Source of the DNA: an uncultured Muribaculaceae bacterium
GTDB taxonomy: Bacteria > Bacteroidota > Bacteroidia > Bacteroidales > Muribaculaceae
Assembly: GCA_910578365.1 (NCBI GenBank)
Contig: CAJTRC010000043.1
Span: 1 to 22,490, forward strand
Direction of reading: 5' to 3'
DNA: 22,490 nt
The position numbers and the translations under genes were made by a program. Below, in pieces: positions 1 through 9,181 of this stretch. How positions within the stretch are numbered: the first letter of the stretch is position 1; every line of letters begins with the position of its first letter. The notes under the pieces were generated by a model. The model made no database searches. It was not told where the DNA came from and saw only the letters and a program-made list of their open reading frames with translations.

Positions 1-171
1 GGATAAAAAGGGTGTGGCGAGGGTATTTCTTTTGCTTCGCTCCGCTTGTAGCAGCCGAATTATTATCATTTGCACCGCTGTTTTTTGCTTCGCTTCGCTT
101 GCATACGGGGGTGGGGTCTGAGGGTATAGTTGAACCTGCGGATGGAAAAAAAATGTTATTATGCATTTTTA
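1..171. other. Gene-free left edge with a short direct repeat
   Basis: I see no coding region in this stretch. It contains two copies of an 18-base C/T-rich motif, TTTGCTTCGCTYCGCTTG, at 31-48 and 84-101, which differ at one base. The copies are separated by an AT-rich spacer. They may be a remnant of a dispersed intergenic repeat or the end of an upstream gene's 3' region. Nothing here indicates a function. Confidence 0.4.
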
Positions 172-204
172 TTTGGTAAATACAACAAAAAATAGCTATC
201 TTTG
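172..204 (+). promoter_or_regulatory. Bacteroidetes-type promoter of the OmpA/TPR lipoprotein gene
   Basis: A -33 element TTTG lies at 172-175 and a perfect -7 element TATCTTTG (consensus TAnnTTTG) at 197-204, separated by 21 bases. This is the arrangement used by the primary sigma factor of Bacteroidetes. Transcription should start near 211, giving a 5' leader of about 50 bases before the ATG at 262. The region just before the ATG is A-rich with no strong Shine-Dalgarno, as is usual in this phylum. Confidence 0.75.
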
Positions 205-261
205 TGCTTGTATATTCATCACAGCCATACAAGCATAAAACATACCAATTAAAAACGCTAT

Positions 262-1950
262 ATGAATCGCAAGATCTATTTTATCGCAGCCCTGGGCGCA
301 ACACTCGCTCTTTCGTCCTGCGGCAAGAAACTCGGACAGTTCTCGTCGGAGTATTTCAGCACCAATCCCAATCCTCTCGAAGTAGTAGGAGAGAAAGTTC
401 CCGCTACCGTTACCGGTCGTATCCCCGCCAAGTTCTTTGTAAAGAATGCCGAGGTAACCGTAACTCCGTATCTGGTATACAATGGTACAGAAACTGCATC
501 GGTACCCTATACCTTCCAGGGAGAAAACGTGCGCGGCAACTCGCCTGTAGTTTCGTATGACAATGGCGGTACAGTAACCATCCCCGCTTCGTATGTGTAC
601 ACTCCCGAAATGGCAAAGAGCGAACTCCAGCTCGCTTTCGAAGTACGCCAGGGCAACAAGCAGTATGTTCTGCCCCGCGTTACCGTAGCCAAGGGTGTGG
701 TAGCCACCGCAGCTTTGGCCGACGCCGCCAGCGTTGACCCCGCTCTGGCTCCCGACGCTTTCCAGCGCGTAATCAACCAGAAGTATGCGGCCGACATCAT
801 GTTCCTGATTAACCAGGCCAACATCCGCGCCAACCAGCTCAACACCGACGCAATGTCTGAACTCCGCAAGGAAATAATTGACGCCAACGCTGCTGCAAAC
901 CGCGAAATCAAAGAACTCAACATTCAGTCGTATGCTTCGCCCGACGGTAGCTATGACTTCAACGAAAAGCTCGCCGAAAAGCGTGAATCAAATACCAACG
1001 ATTACATCACCAAGCAGCTGAAGAAGGATAAAATCACCGAATTCGGCGAACTCACCAAGCAGTTCACCGCCGAAGACTGGGCCGGCTTCCAGGAACTCGT
1101 TTCCAAGAGCAACATCCAGGACAAGGATCTCATCCTCTCTGTTCTGTTGATGTACAAAGACCCCGAACAGCGCGAACGCGAGATCCGCAACCTCTCGAGC
1201 ATATTCGAGCAGCTCGCCGACCAGATTCTGCCCCAGCTCCGCTACAGCCGCATCACTGCTTCGATTGACGTAATCGGCAAGAGCGACGAAGAAATCAGCC
1301 GTCTGGCCGCATCTAACCCCGGCGAACTCACCGTAGACGAACTCCTCTACGCTGCTACCCTCACCAACGACCCCGCTGCCAAGACCGCAATCTACGATGC
1401 AGCCGTTCGTCAGTACCCCAACGACTACCGCACCTGGAACGACCTGGGTATGATGCAGTACACCAACGGTGACTACACCGCCGCCAAGGCAAGCTTCCAG
1501 AAGGCTGCCAGCGTGAACCCCAAGGCCGGCGAACCCCAGATGAACCTCGGTCTTGTTGAACTCCTCAACAAGAACTACGACCGCGCCAACCAGCTCTTCG
1601 GCTCGGCTGCCGGTGTGGACGAACTCGGCGGTGCCCTCGGTACTTACTACCTGAAGAAAGGCGACAACGCTGCTGCTGTCCGCGCTTTCGGTGACACCAA
1701 GAGCAACAACGCCGCTCTGGCTCAGATCCTCACCAAGGACTACAGCAAGGCTAAGAGCACCCTGGCTTCGATTGCCAACCCCGACGCCACAACCTACTAC
1801 CTGATGGCCGTTCTCGGTGCCCGCACCAACAACGAATCGATGCTGACCTCAAACCTCCGTCAGGCTGTTCGTCTGAACCCGGCTATGGCCGCTCAGGCAG
1901 CTGCTGACCTTGAGTTCGCAAACTTCAACCTCTCGAAGGCTCTGAACTAA
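262..1950 (+). CDS. TPR lipoprotein with an OmpA-like segment
   Basis: This is a 562-residue predicted lipoprotein. The N-terminus is a signal peptide ending in a lipobox LSSC, with the acylated cysteine at residue 20, so the protein should be anchored in an envelope membrane. Residues about 30-140 look like beta-rich domains. Residues about 215-255 contain a YASPDG segment followed by N-x-x-LAEKR, which resembles the core of OmpA-family peptidoglycan-binding domains. Residues about 380-460 hold two clear TPRs (LGMMQYTNGDYTAAKASF and LGLVELLNKNYDRANQLF). A structural or scaffolding role linking the envelope to peptidoglycan is plausible but inferred. Codon choice is strongly biased to C-ending codons (AAC, GAC, CTC, CGC), more than in the other genes here, which suggests high expression. 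It sits alone between its own promoter and a strong terminator. The exact family is not recognised. Confidence 0.85.
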   Translation: MNRKIYFIAALGATLALSSCGKKLGQFSSEYFSTNPNPLEVVGEKVPATVTGRIPAKFFVKNAEVTVTPYLVYNGTETASVPYTFQGENVRGNSPVVSYDNGGTVTIPASYVYTPEMAKSELQLAFEVRQGNKQYVLPRVTVAKGVVATAALADAASVDPALAPDAFQRVINQKYAADIMFLINQANIRANQLNTDAMSELRKEIIDANAAANREIKELNIQSYASPDGSYDFNEKLAEKRESNTNDYITKQLKKDKITEFGELTKQFTAEDWAGFQELVSKSNIQDKDLILSVLLMYKDPEQREREIRNLSSIFEQLADQILPQLRYSRITASIDVIGKSDEEISRLAASNPGELTVDELLYAATLTNDPAAKTAIYDAAVRQYPNDYRTWNDLGMMQYTNGDYTAAKASFQKAASVNPKAGEPQMNLGLVELLNKNYDRANQLFGSAAGVDELGGALGTYYLKKGDNAAAVRAFGDTKSNNAALAQILTKDYSKAKSTLASIANPDATTYYLMAVLGARTNNESMLTSNLRQAVRLNPAMAAQAAADLEFANFNLSKALN

Positions 1951-1969
1951 TCTTCTACCTTAAATATAT

Positions 1970-2006
1970 AAAAGCGGGCCGCACTGAGCATGTGCGGCCC
2001 GCTTTT
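1970..2006. terminator. Bidirectional rho-independent terminator
   Basis: A perfect 15-bp inverted repeat (AAAAGCGGGCCGCAC, 1970-1984, paired with 1992-2006) encloses a 7-base loop TGAGCAT. The A-run on one side and T-run on the other let it act in both directions. It ends the lipoprotein gene on the plus strand and the efflux permease gene (stop at 2013) on the minus strand. Confidence 0.9.
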
Positions 2007-2012
2007 GTGCAT

Positions 2013-5000
2013 CTATATCCCGCTATCTTTGGCCTCGGCTTTGTCGAGGCCTTTGTTTTTATGGAAGAACGGGCTTACATACTTCTCGCCGAAACGTTGC
2101 AGAAGTTCCCAGAAATTGGGTACGAACAGGGTGCCGAACAGGGCGTTGACAGCCATGCCGAATACCACGGCGGTGCCAAGCGATATGCGCGATGCCGCTC
2201 CGGCACCGGTGGCGAAGAGCATAGGCAGCACACCGAATACAAAGGCCATGGCGGTCATCATTATAGGCCTGAAGCGTACACGGCCCGCGTCGAGCGCCGC
2301 CTGGCGGATATCCTCGCCGGCCTTGCGGTAGTCCATGGCATATTCAACAATAAGAATGGCGTTCTTGGCTGCCAGACCCAGTAGCAGAATAATGCCTATC
2401 TGTGTGTAGATTGATATGCTCTGCCCCATCAGCAGGCAGCCGATAACGGCGCCGAGTATGGCTGTAGGCATGGCCGTAATCACCGCCACAGGGTCGGTAA
2501 GGCTTTCGTACTGTGCGGCCAGTACCAGCAGGGTGACTATGATGGCCAGGATGAGCACAAACGATATGGTTGTGCCCGACCGGTTCTCCTGATAGGCCTC
2601 GCCCGTCCAGGCATAGCTGTAGTTGTTGCCCACAGCCTTGTTGACGATTTCTTCCATGGCCTTTATGCCGTCGGCCGAGCTGACTCCTTTTGCCGGAGTG
2701 GTGGTGAGCGAGGCTGTACGGTATGTGTTGTAACGGCTTACCGATGATTCGCCCATCACCTGCTCCACGGAGGCGAAGGCCGAGAAGGGCACCATGCCGC
2801 CGGTGGCGTTGCGCACGGTAAGCTTCAGAACATCGTCCACATGGCTGCGGGCAGCGGCGTCGGCGGCAATGTTCACCTGATAAACACGGCCGAATTCCAC
2901 AAAGTCGTTCACGTATGAGCCGCCCATGAATGCCGACAGCGCCGAGTAGATGTCGCTCATAGCCAGGCCCTGCATCTTGGCGCGGCTGCGGTCGATTTTA
3001 ATGGAGTACTGCGGCACTGCACCCTCGTACATAGTGGTTACGGAGGCTATGCGCGGGTCGTCTTTGGCGACTTCCTGTATTGCCGTGAGAGCTTCTTTCA
3101 GCTGTGAAGCGCCAAGGTCGTTGATGTCGAGCAGCTGCATTTCCAGGCCCGACGTCATGCCCAGACCCGGTATTGCAGGGGGGTTGAGCGAGAAGCTGAT
3201 TGCTTCCTGTTCGGCGTTTCCGATTTCGTTGGCACGGGCCATTATGGCGTCGATGCTTTCGTCCTTGGCCGTGCGGTCTTTCCACGGCTCGAGTATCACA
3301 AACAGCGAGCCGTTGTTCGATGTCGAACCGCCGCCCATGAACGAGGTGCCGCTGACCGACATAACATCTTTAACTCCGGGCAGCTCCAGCAGTTTGGCCG
3401 AGATGTTCTGCGCCACTCGGTCGGTGCGGTCGAGCGAGGCTCCGGTAGGCAGCTGAATCGACGACAGGAAGTAGCCCATGTCTTCCGAGGGCACGTAGGT
3501 TGTGGGCCATTTTAGGAAGCCCCAGAACGCAAGGCCGGTGAGTACAAAGTAGAGCAGTATGGCCACCACGGGGCGCCTGAGGAAGCGGCCCACAATGCGC
3601 ATATAAAGGCTCAGCGCGGCTCCGAAAGCCTTGTTCCACCAGTCCCAAAGGACGAAACGGCTGTTTTTTTTAGGCTTTAAAAACAGTGCGCACATGGCCG
3701 GAGTGAACGTAAGGGCGTTGAAGCCCGAGAAGGCGGTCGACACCGCAATAGTGAGTGCGAACTGCTTGTACAGCTGCCCTGTTATGCCGCTGACCATGGC
3801 GGTGGGGATGAACACCGAGAGCAGTACCAGCACTTCGCCCACTACAGGCCCCTGCAGTTCGATCATGGCTTTTTCGGCGGCCTGACGCGGATTCAGCTTG
3901 CCTTCGTCGAGCAGGCGCGCGCAGTCCTCCACCACCACTATGGCGTCGTCCACCACAATGGCTATGGCAAGAACGAGTCCGAACAGCGTAAGGGTATTGA
4001 GCGAGAAACCCATCCATTTCATCACGGCAAGCGTGGCAATGAGCGATACCGGAATGGTGAGCATAGGAATGATGGTGGCGCGCCAGTTCTGCAGAAACAG
4101 CATTATCACCAGCATGACTATAATGGTGGTTTCGAGGAAGGTTACCAGCAGTTCGTCGATGCTGGCGGTTACAAAGTCGGTGGTGTTGAGCATTATGCGG
4201 TAATCCACACCGGGCGGGAAGTACTGTTTCAGCTCTTTAAGCTTGGCCTCGCAGCCTTTGGCCACATCAAGGGCGTTGGCTCCGGGCAGCTGGCTGATGC
4301 CTATCATGGCCGACTGCTGTCCGTTGACGCGTGCTACCTGGGTATAGCTTACCGAGCCCAGGTCGATACGGGCAATGTCTTTGAGGTGCAGCAGGCCTCC
4401 GTTAGAGTCGGTGCGCAGTATTATGTCGCCGAATTCAGCCGGGTCGCTAAGTTGTCCGCGGGCTGTAAGAGTATAGGTGAAAGCCTCGTTGGATGGTGAC
4501 GGCTGTGCGCCTACCGAGCCGGCCGAAACCTGCATGTTCTGAGAACTGATGGAACTTTCGACATCGGCCGGGGTGATGTTGCGCTCGCGCATTTTGGCAG
4601 GGTCGAGCCATATACGCATCGAATACTGACCTCCGCCGAATGCACCTACCGAGCCGACGCCTTCGACACGGGCCAGTTCGTCGGTGATATTAAGGTTGGC
4701 ATAGTTGGTCAGATACAGGGCATCGTAGCGCTCGGGGTCGTCGCTTTGCAGAGCTATGAACAGAATCTGGTTCGATGATTCGGACCTTACCTGCACACCC
4801 TGTTGTTTCACCGAAGTCGGCAGCTGGGCATCGGCCTGCGATATAAGGTTCTGTACTTTTACGGCGGCTTCGTCGAGGTCAGTGCCTTCTTCGAAAGTGA
4901 TTGTAAGCGAGTAACTGCCGTCGGAACCCGACGACGAGCTCATGTACATCATACCTTCGACGCCGTTTACCTGCTGTTCGATGGGCACACCCACTGTTTC

Positions 5001-5177
5001 GGCCACTGTAGCCGCGTCGGCTCCGGGGTAAGAAGCAGTGACCATTACTGTAGGCGGTGTTATGTCGGGGTACTGGGCAATCGGCAGTTTGCTGAAAGTC
5101 AATGCACCGGCCATGACCATAGCCACAGCCAGGACTATGGCGAATATCGGTCGTTCTATGAAAAATCTTGAAAACAT
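2013..5177 (-). CDS. RND multidrug efflux permease (AcrB/HAE1 family)
   Basis: This 1054-residue inner-membrane proton antiporter is the pump component of a tripartite efflux system. Length and order match the AcrB/MexB family: TM1 at about residues 10-28, a large periplasmic loop, a bundle of helices from about 340, a second periplasmic loop and a second bundle from about 870. The N-terminus MFSRFFIERPIFA is typical. The paired aspartates D410-D411 in VVDDAIVVVED match the proton-relay pair D407/D408 of AcrB. The AAKNAILIVE segment in the second half carries the conserved relay lysine. The gene begins 11 bases after the adaptor stop codon and is last in the operon, followed by a bidirectional terminator. 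Substrates cannot be deduced from the sequence. Confidence 0.97.
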   Translation of the reverse strand: MFSRFFIERPIFAIVLAVAMVMAGALTFSKLPIAQYPDITPPTVMVTASYPGADAATVAETVGVPIEQQVNGVEGMMYMSSSSGSDGSYSLTITFEEGTDLDEAAVKVQNLISQADAQLPTSVKQQGVQVRSESSNQILFIALQSDDPERYDALYLTNYANLNITDELARVEGVGSVGAFGGGQYSMRIWLDPAKMRERNITPADVESSISSQNMQVSAGSVGAQPSPSNEAFTYTLTARGQLSDPAEFGDIILRTDSNGGLLHLKDIARIDLGSVSYTQVARVNGQQSAMIGISQLPGANALDVAKGCEAKLKELKQYFPPGVDYRIMLNTTDFVTASIDELLVTFLETTIIVMLVIMLFLQNWRATIIPMLTIPVSLIATLAVMKWMGFSLNTLTLFGLVLAIAIVVDDAIVVVEDCARLLDEGKLNPRQAAEKAMIELQGPVVGEVLVLLSVFIPTAMVSGITGQLYKQFALTIAVSTAFSGFNALTFTPAMCALFLKPKKNSRFVLWDWWNKAFGAALSLYMRIVGRFLRRPVVAILLYFVLTGLAFWGFLKWPTTYVPSEDMGYFLSSIQLPTGASLDRTDRVAQNISAKLLELPGVKDVMSVSGTSFMGGGSTSNNGSLFVILEPWKDRTAKDESIDAIMARANEIGNAEQEAISFSLNPPAIPGLGMTSGLEMQLLDINDLGASQLKEALTAIQEVAKDDPRIASVTTMYEGAVPQYSIKIDRSRAKMQGLAMSDIYSALSAFMGGSYVNDFVEFGRVYQVNIAADAAARSHVDDVLKLTVRNATGGMVPFSAFASVEQVMGESSVSRYNTYRTASLTTTPAKGVSSADGIKAMEEIVNKAVGNNYSYAWTGEAYQENRSGTTISFVLILAIIVTLLVLAAQYESLTDPVAVITAMPTAILGAVIGCLLMGQSISIYTQIGIILLLGLAAKNAILIVEYAMDYRKAGEDIRQAALDAGRVRFRPIMMTAMAFVFGVLPMLFATGAGAASRISLGTAVVFGMAVNALFGTLFVPNFWELLQRFGEKYVSPFFHKNKGLDKAEAKDSGI

Positions 5178-5188
5178 AATAAACGGGC

Positions 5189-6298
5189 TTATTCACGGGT
5201 CTTTACTTTCATTCCGTTGCGTACTTTAAGCAGTGCCGAGGTCACATATCGGTCGTGGGGCTTGAGGCCTCCGGTCACAAGCCGCAAGGTGTCCGCTACC
5301 AGGTCGCCGGTTTTGATGGGAGTGTACACAACCTTGCTCGAGTCGTTCACCACATACACGTACTTGCCCAGCTGGTCGGTGCCTATCGAGGCATCGCGCA
5401 CCAGCATGGCCTTCGGGTCGACCTTGTAAGGCATGCGTATGGTACAGTACATGCCCGACCGCAGTTCGTGGTAGGGGTTCTTTATCTCGGCCTGAATGTT
5501 GAGTGTGCCGGTGGAGGCATCGATGTTAGGTGCCAGATACATAAGGTCGGCGGTGTAGCTGTGGGGCAGTTTCTCGCCGAAGGTAACCGGAATGGCGCTG
5601 TAGTCAATCAGGTGGCGGTTGTTGGGGCTTTCGAACATGCGTATGAATGAATCGTCCTCAATCGAGAAGACTGCAATCACCGAGGCATCGTCGTACACTG
5701 TGGCCAGGGCCACGGGCGAACCGGCCCCGTTGACATACGAGCCGCCGGAATGCTCGTTCATGGTTATATGTCCGCTGAACGGAGCCTTTATGGTGCAGTA
5801 GCCAAGTTGCTGGCGGGCATCGCTGAGGCGAGCCTTCGCGCTGTTGATGGCCGCGCGGCTCTGGTCGCGCGAACTCAGGGCCTCGGCCACTTCCATCTTC
5901 GACACAGCCCGGCTTTCGTAAGCCTTGGCTACGGCACGGTAGTGCTGTTCGGCATAGTCGTTCTGGCTTATTGCCGTGGCCAGTGCGGCCTCGGCTTCGT
6001 CAACGGCGTTTTTCAGGTCGGGGGCTTCGACGGTGAAGAGTACCTGCCCCTCCGCTACATAGTCACCGGCGGTATATTTCGGACGCGACACATATCCGTC
6101 GACCCTGCAGTACACGTTTGCGGTACGGTCTGCAGTGAGTGTGCCGGGGTATTCCTTGTACAGGGTCACTGAATCGATGATTACATTGCTGACATCGATT
6201 ACAGGCTCCGCTGTAGTGTCGCTGTCTTTATCGGTCTTGCCGTGCGAGCAGCCATACAGCATCAGTGCGGTGGCCGCCAGCGTGTATATTGTTTTCAT
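5189..6298 (-). CDS. RND efflux periplasmic adaptor (membrane fusion protein)
   Basis: This 369-residue AcrA/MexA-type adaptor joins the inner-membrane RND pump to the outer-membrane channel. The N-terminus is a lipoprotein signal ending LMLYGC, with the lipidated cysteine at residue 17, followed by a charged linker. Next come a lipoyl-like half motif (YVSRPKYTAGDYVAEGQVLF, about residues 69-88), an alpha-helical hairpin rich in alanine (about 95-165), the second lipoyl half (YCTIKAPFSGHI, about 167-178), and beta-barrel and membrane-proximal domains to the C-terminus. It lies between the outer-membrane factor (33-base gap upstream) and the permease (11-base gap downstream), so the three are almost certainly co-transcribed. 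Confidence 0.95.
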   Translation of the reverse strand: MKTIYTLAATALMLYGCSHGKTDKDSDTTAEPVIDVSNVIIDSVTLYKEYPGTLTADRTANVYCRVDGYVSRPKYTAGDYVAEGQVLFTVEAPDLKNAVDEAEAALATAISQNDYAEQHYRAVAKAYESRAVSKMEVAEALSSRDQSRAAINSAKARLSDARQQLGYCTIKAPFSGHITMNEHSGGSYVNGAGSPVALATVYDDASVIAVFSIEDDSFIRMFESPNNRHLIDYSAIPVTFGEKLPHSYTADLMYLAPNIDASTGTLNIQAEIKNPYHELRSGMYCTIRMPYKVDPKAMLVRDASIGTDQLGKYVYVVNDSSKVVYTPIKTGDLVADTLRLVTGGLKPHDRYVTSALLKVRNGMKVKTRE

Positions 6299-6331
6299 CT
6301 TAATTATATTATGAAGGTGTGTGTGATGGAG

Positions 6332-7702
6332 CTATTGCTGAAAGCCGCCGCCTAAAGCCTCATATAGGCTTACGAGCGAGCTGAGTGCGTCGCCGCGGGC
6401 CACAATCAGCGAGTTGTTGTAGCTGAGAAGGTCCTGCTGGGCCGTGGCTACATCGGAGTATGGCGAGAGTCCCCGGGTGTAAAGGTCGAGGCTCAGCAAC
6501 AGAAATTCGCGGGCGTTGCTGGTGGCCATGTCGTATTCGTCGATCAACTTCAGACAGTTGCGGTATTTGACCAGAGCGTTGCCTACTTCGTTGTAGGCAT
6601 TGATTACGGTTGAATTGTATGAGGCTATCTGTTGCTCCATTTCCTGACGTGCGGCAGCCACATTGGCGCTGCGGGCGAAACCGTCGAATATAGTCCACGA
6701 CAGAGTAGGTGCCACAGAGTAGTAGAAGCCGCTTTTGCTGAACATGTCGCCCGGTTCAGGTGCCGCCACTCCCACCGTGCCTTCGAGCGTGAGAGTGGGC
6801 AGGAAGTCTTTTTTCGCTATGCCTACAGCCGCGGCGGCTGCTGCCAGCTGATATTCGGCAGCCAGAATATCGGGTCGTCGGCGCAGCAGTTCCGATGGCA
6901 CCCCTGTCTGCACAATCTGCCGGTAATCGGGCAGAGGTTTCTGCGGCAGCAGCATATCTTCCAGTTCCGACGGATAGCGTCCCGTCAGCAAGGCAATGGA
7001 GCTGACCGCTGTGGCGATAGATGTCTGTAACTGCGGTATTGTGGCCTTGATGCTGTGCGCCTGCGCGCGAGCCTGAGCCAGTTGCGGCTTGGCGGCCAGG
7101 CCGCAGTCGAAGCGAGCCTCAACCAGAGCCGTGATTGAATCCTGCACTACGGCGTGTCGCTGCGCCACAGCCAGTTCGGCTTGCCAGACTCTCAGTTGCA
7201 TGTAAGTGGCGGCTATGTCGCCGGCCATGCTTACCATGGCTCCGATCCACTCGGCCCTGCTGGCCTGGTAGCCGGCCTTGCTCTGTTTCACCGCTGCGGT
7301 GACTTTGCCGAACACGTCGATTTGCCAGCCGGCCGTGGCGCCGAGGCTCCATCGGTTGCTGTTGGCACCGTCGAGGCGCTCGCGGGTGTATCCGGCGCTC
7401 AGACCAATATTGGGATAATAGTCGGCGCGGGCCGCCGTCATCCGGCGCGAGGCCGCCTCCATGCGGTGATAGGCTGTGATAAGGTCGAAATTGGCATCTT
7501 CACCCATGCTTATGAGCGAGTCGAGTACCGGGTCGTTGAATCGCCGCCACCAGCTGTCATGGCTGGGAAGAGTCTGTTCGGCCCCCTCGGAGTACTTCCA
7601 ACTGTCGGGCATGGGGCGAGTGAGCGCATGGTCCTGCGCATCGGCACCGGCCCACGACAGAGCAAAGCAGCAAAATAGTAATAAACGTGTCAGTTTTTGC
7701 AT
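6332..7702 (-). CDS. Outer-membrane efflux channel (TolC/OprM/NodT family)
   Basis: This 456-residue protein is the outer-membrane duct of the adjacent RND pump. A signal peptide of about 22 residues ends ADAQ. Two cysteines lie inside its hydrophobic core, but the residue before them is phenylalanine, so there is no valid lipobox and ordinary signal peptidase cleavage is more likely. This is unusual for the NodT/OprM branch, where lipidation is common. Two repeats of the outer-membrane efflux fold follow (about residues 60-240 and 270-450), with conserved segments such as SLGATAGWQIDVFGK and LLRRRPDILAAE typical of OprM homologs. It is first in the operon. I found no convincing TAnnTTTG promoter in the 99-base gap upstream and no regulator gene beside the operon. 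Confidence 0.95.
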   Translation of the reverse strand: MQKLTRLLLFCCFALSWAGADAQDHALTRPMPDSWKYSEGAEQTLPSHDSWWRRFNDPVLDSLISMGEDANFDLITAYHRMEAASRRMTAARADYYPNIGLSAGYTRERLDGANSNRWSLGATAGWQIDVFGKVTAAVKQSKAGYQASRAEWIGAMVSMAGDIAATYMQLRVWQAELAVAQRHAVVQDSITALVEARFDCGLAAKPQLAQARAQAHSIKATIPQLQTSIATAVSSIALLTGRYPSELEDMLLPQKPLPDYRQIVQTGVPSELLRRRPDILAAEYQLAAAAAAVGIAKKDFLPTLTLEGTVGVAAPEPGDMFSKSGFYYSVAPTLSWTIFDGFARSANVAAARQEMEQQIASYNSTVINAYNEVGNALVKYRNCLKLIDEYDMATSNAREFLLLSLDLYTRGLSPYSDVATAQQDLLSYNNSLIVARGDALSSLVSLYEALGGGFQQ

Positions 7703-7801
7703 AAGAGGAGATAATTATAGGGTAGCGCTCGTGTGCGTTGCCAATAATTATAACCTCACTTCAAAAGCAATTGTTTACTCTCTGAAGTCATCGATGTCCA
7801 A

Positions 7802-9181
7802 CTACATGCATGCGGCTATAATCTGTGCGGCGGCTATCAGAGCCAGTCCCGGCATGATTATGCGCAGTGCTCTGCTCCGCACTCTCATGCGGTAGCGGAA
7901 GCGGTATATTGCCCATACCGCCACAGTGTAGAGGGCATACCACAGCAGGTAGGCTACACCCATGCCGGCGATACCTCCGAGCATATAGCCGCCTATGGCC
8001 AGCACAAGGCCGGTGAAGGCACTGCCGAGTTCGGTGAGCATATAGGCCCGGGAATCTGCCGCCGCCAACATGCACAGCGCCATGCACGACGATATCATGC
8101 GCAGCACTCCGCCGCCCACGGCAAAGGTCAGATAGGGCACGGCATCCATGAAGTCGGCGCTGTAAAGCAGCCATACTATCTGCCGGCTGAATATCAGAAA
8201 CACTATCACGCCTGGCACAAGCAGACTCATCAGTATCATAAGCTGATGCGACACCAGTACCTCGCTGCGCCTGCGGTTGGCTATGTTGGCGCTCAGACGC
8301 GGAAAATACTCTACGGTGAGAGCCGACACCAGTATGCCCATGTAGTTGTTTATAATGGCGAAGCCGGCCTGGAATATGCCCACTTCATCGGTTGAGGCGT
8401 AGCGGTTGAGGAATACTGTAATCACGAAGTTGCTTACCATAGTCAGGGCGTTCGACATGGTCAGCACCAGACCGAGGCGTATAAACGGCATGCCTATGCG
8501 GAAACACTGGCGGTGGCTGAGGTCGCTGCGGTGGCTGCCGCGGTGGCCGGGGTTGATGTAGAACACGGCTGCCTGCACCACTGCAAAAAGGGTGACTACC
8601 CATACGATGGATTTCAGGCGAAAGAAGTAGAACAGCGGTATGGCCAGCAGGGTGGATATGATTACGGCTGTTACGGTGAGAGTGGCAAGGCGTTTGAGTT
8701 CGCCTATGCCCTGCAGGGCGGCGGAGCGCCCCACGCTGAGAGCCGAGGCCAGCACGGCCACTGCCAGAACCACAAACATCCAGCTGTAGCTGTAGTCGCC
8801 GAATGTAAGCAGGCTCAGCAATGGCGACAGCAGCATGGTGAGGACCGCCCCTCCGCTGCCGAGCCACAGAGCCCAGCGCAGCAGGGCTGTAATCAGGCCG
8901 GTGCGTTCGCGGCCGTCGTCAGTTGCCGCTATGCTGCGGACGGCACTGACGCGTATGCCTGCCTGCGACAGCTGGCTCAGTACATCCAGGGCATTGGTCA
9001 GCAGGGCGTTAAGCCCCACGCCGGCAGGGCCTATCCACATGGCTATGAGTTTGGCGCGGATAACCGAGCAGAGCATGCCTGCCGACTGCACGCCGGTAAA
9101 CACACCCAACGCCTTTACTATGCGCTGTGTAAGCGAGCCGCTGAAGCCTCCGTTGTCCGCCCCCGGCTTTATTTTACCCAT
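7802..9181 (-). CDS. Polysaccharide/oligosaccharide flippase (Wzx-like, MOP superfamily)
   Basis: This 459-residue integral membrane protein has about 12 hydrophobic helices spread along its length. Features typical of O-antigen translocases include the early segment SVIRAKLIAMWIGPAGVGLNALL, the QAGIRVSAVRSIA segment, and the central NRYASTDEVGIFQAGFAI and EYFPRLSANI motifs. By family it should flip lipid-linked glycans across the inner membrane for surface polysaccharide or a related glycan. It is not inside a glycosyltransferase cluster. It starts inside the end of the EnvC-family gene, with a 13-base overlap, so the two are probably translationally coupled. The substrate is unknown. A lipid II flippase (MurJ) is less likely, because the match is to WzxE/O-antigen translocase-type sequences. 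Confidence 0.88.
   Translation of the reverse strand: MGKIKPGADNGGFSGSLTQRIVKALGVFTGVQSAGMLCSVIRAKLIAMWIGPAGVGLNALLTNALDVLSQLSQAGIRVSAVRSIAATDDGRERTGLITALLRWALWLGSGGAVLTMLLSPLLSLLTFGDYSYSWMFVVLAVAVLASALSVGRSAALQGIGELKRLATLTVTAVIISTLLAIPLFYFFRLKSIVWVVTLFAVVQAAVFYINPGHRGSHRSDLSHRQCFRIGMPFIRLGLVLTMSNALTMVSNFVITVFLNRYASTDEVGIFQAGFAIINNYMGILVSALTVEYFPRLSANIANRRRSEVLVSHQLMILMSLLVPGVIVFLIFSRQIVWLLYSADFMDAVPYLTFAVGGGVLRMISSCMALCMLAAADSRAYMLTELGSAFTGLVLAIGGYMLGGIAGMGVAYLLWYALYTVAVWAIYRFRYRMRVRSRALRIIMPGLALIAAAQIIAACM

Noticed and set aside
7703..7801. Possible terminator or promoter between the flippase and efflux operons
   Set aside because: The only dyad (around ACTTCA/TGAAGT) has an 18-base loop and no T-run, and TATAATTATTG does not fit TAnnTTTG. 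I could not support either call.
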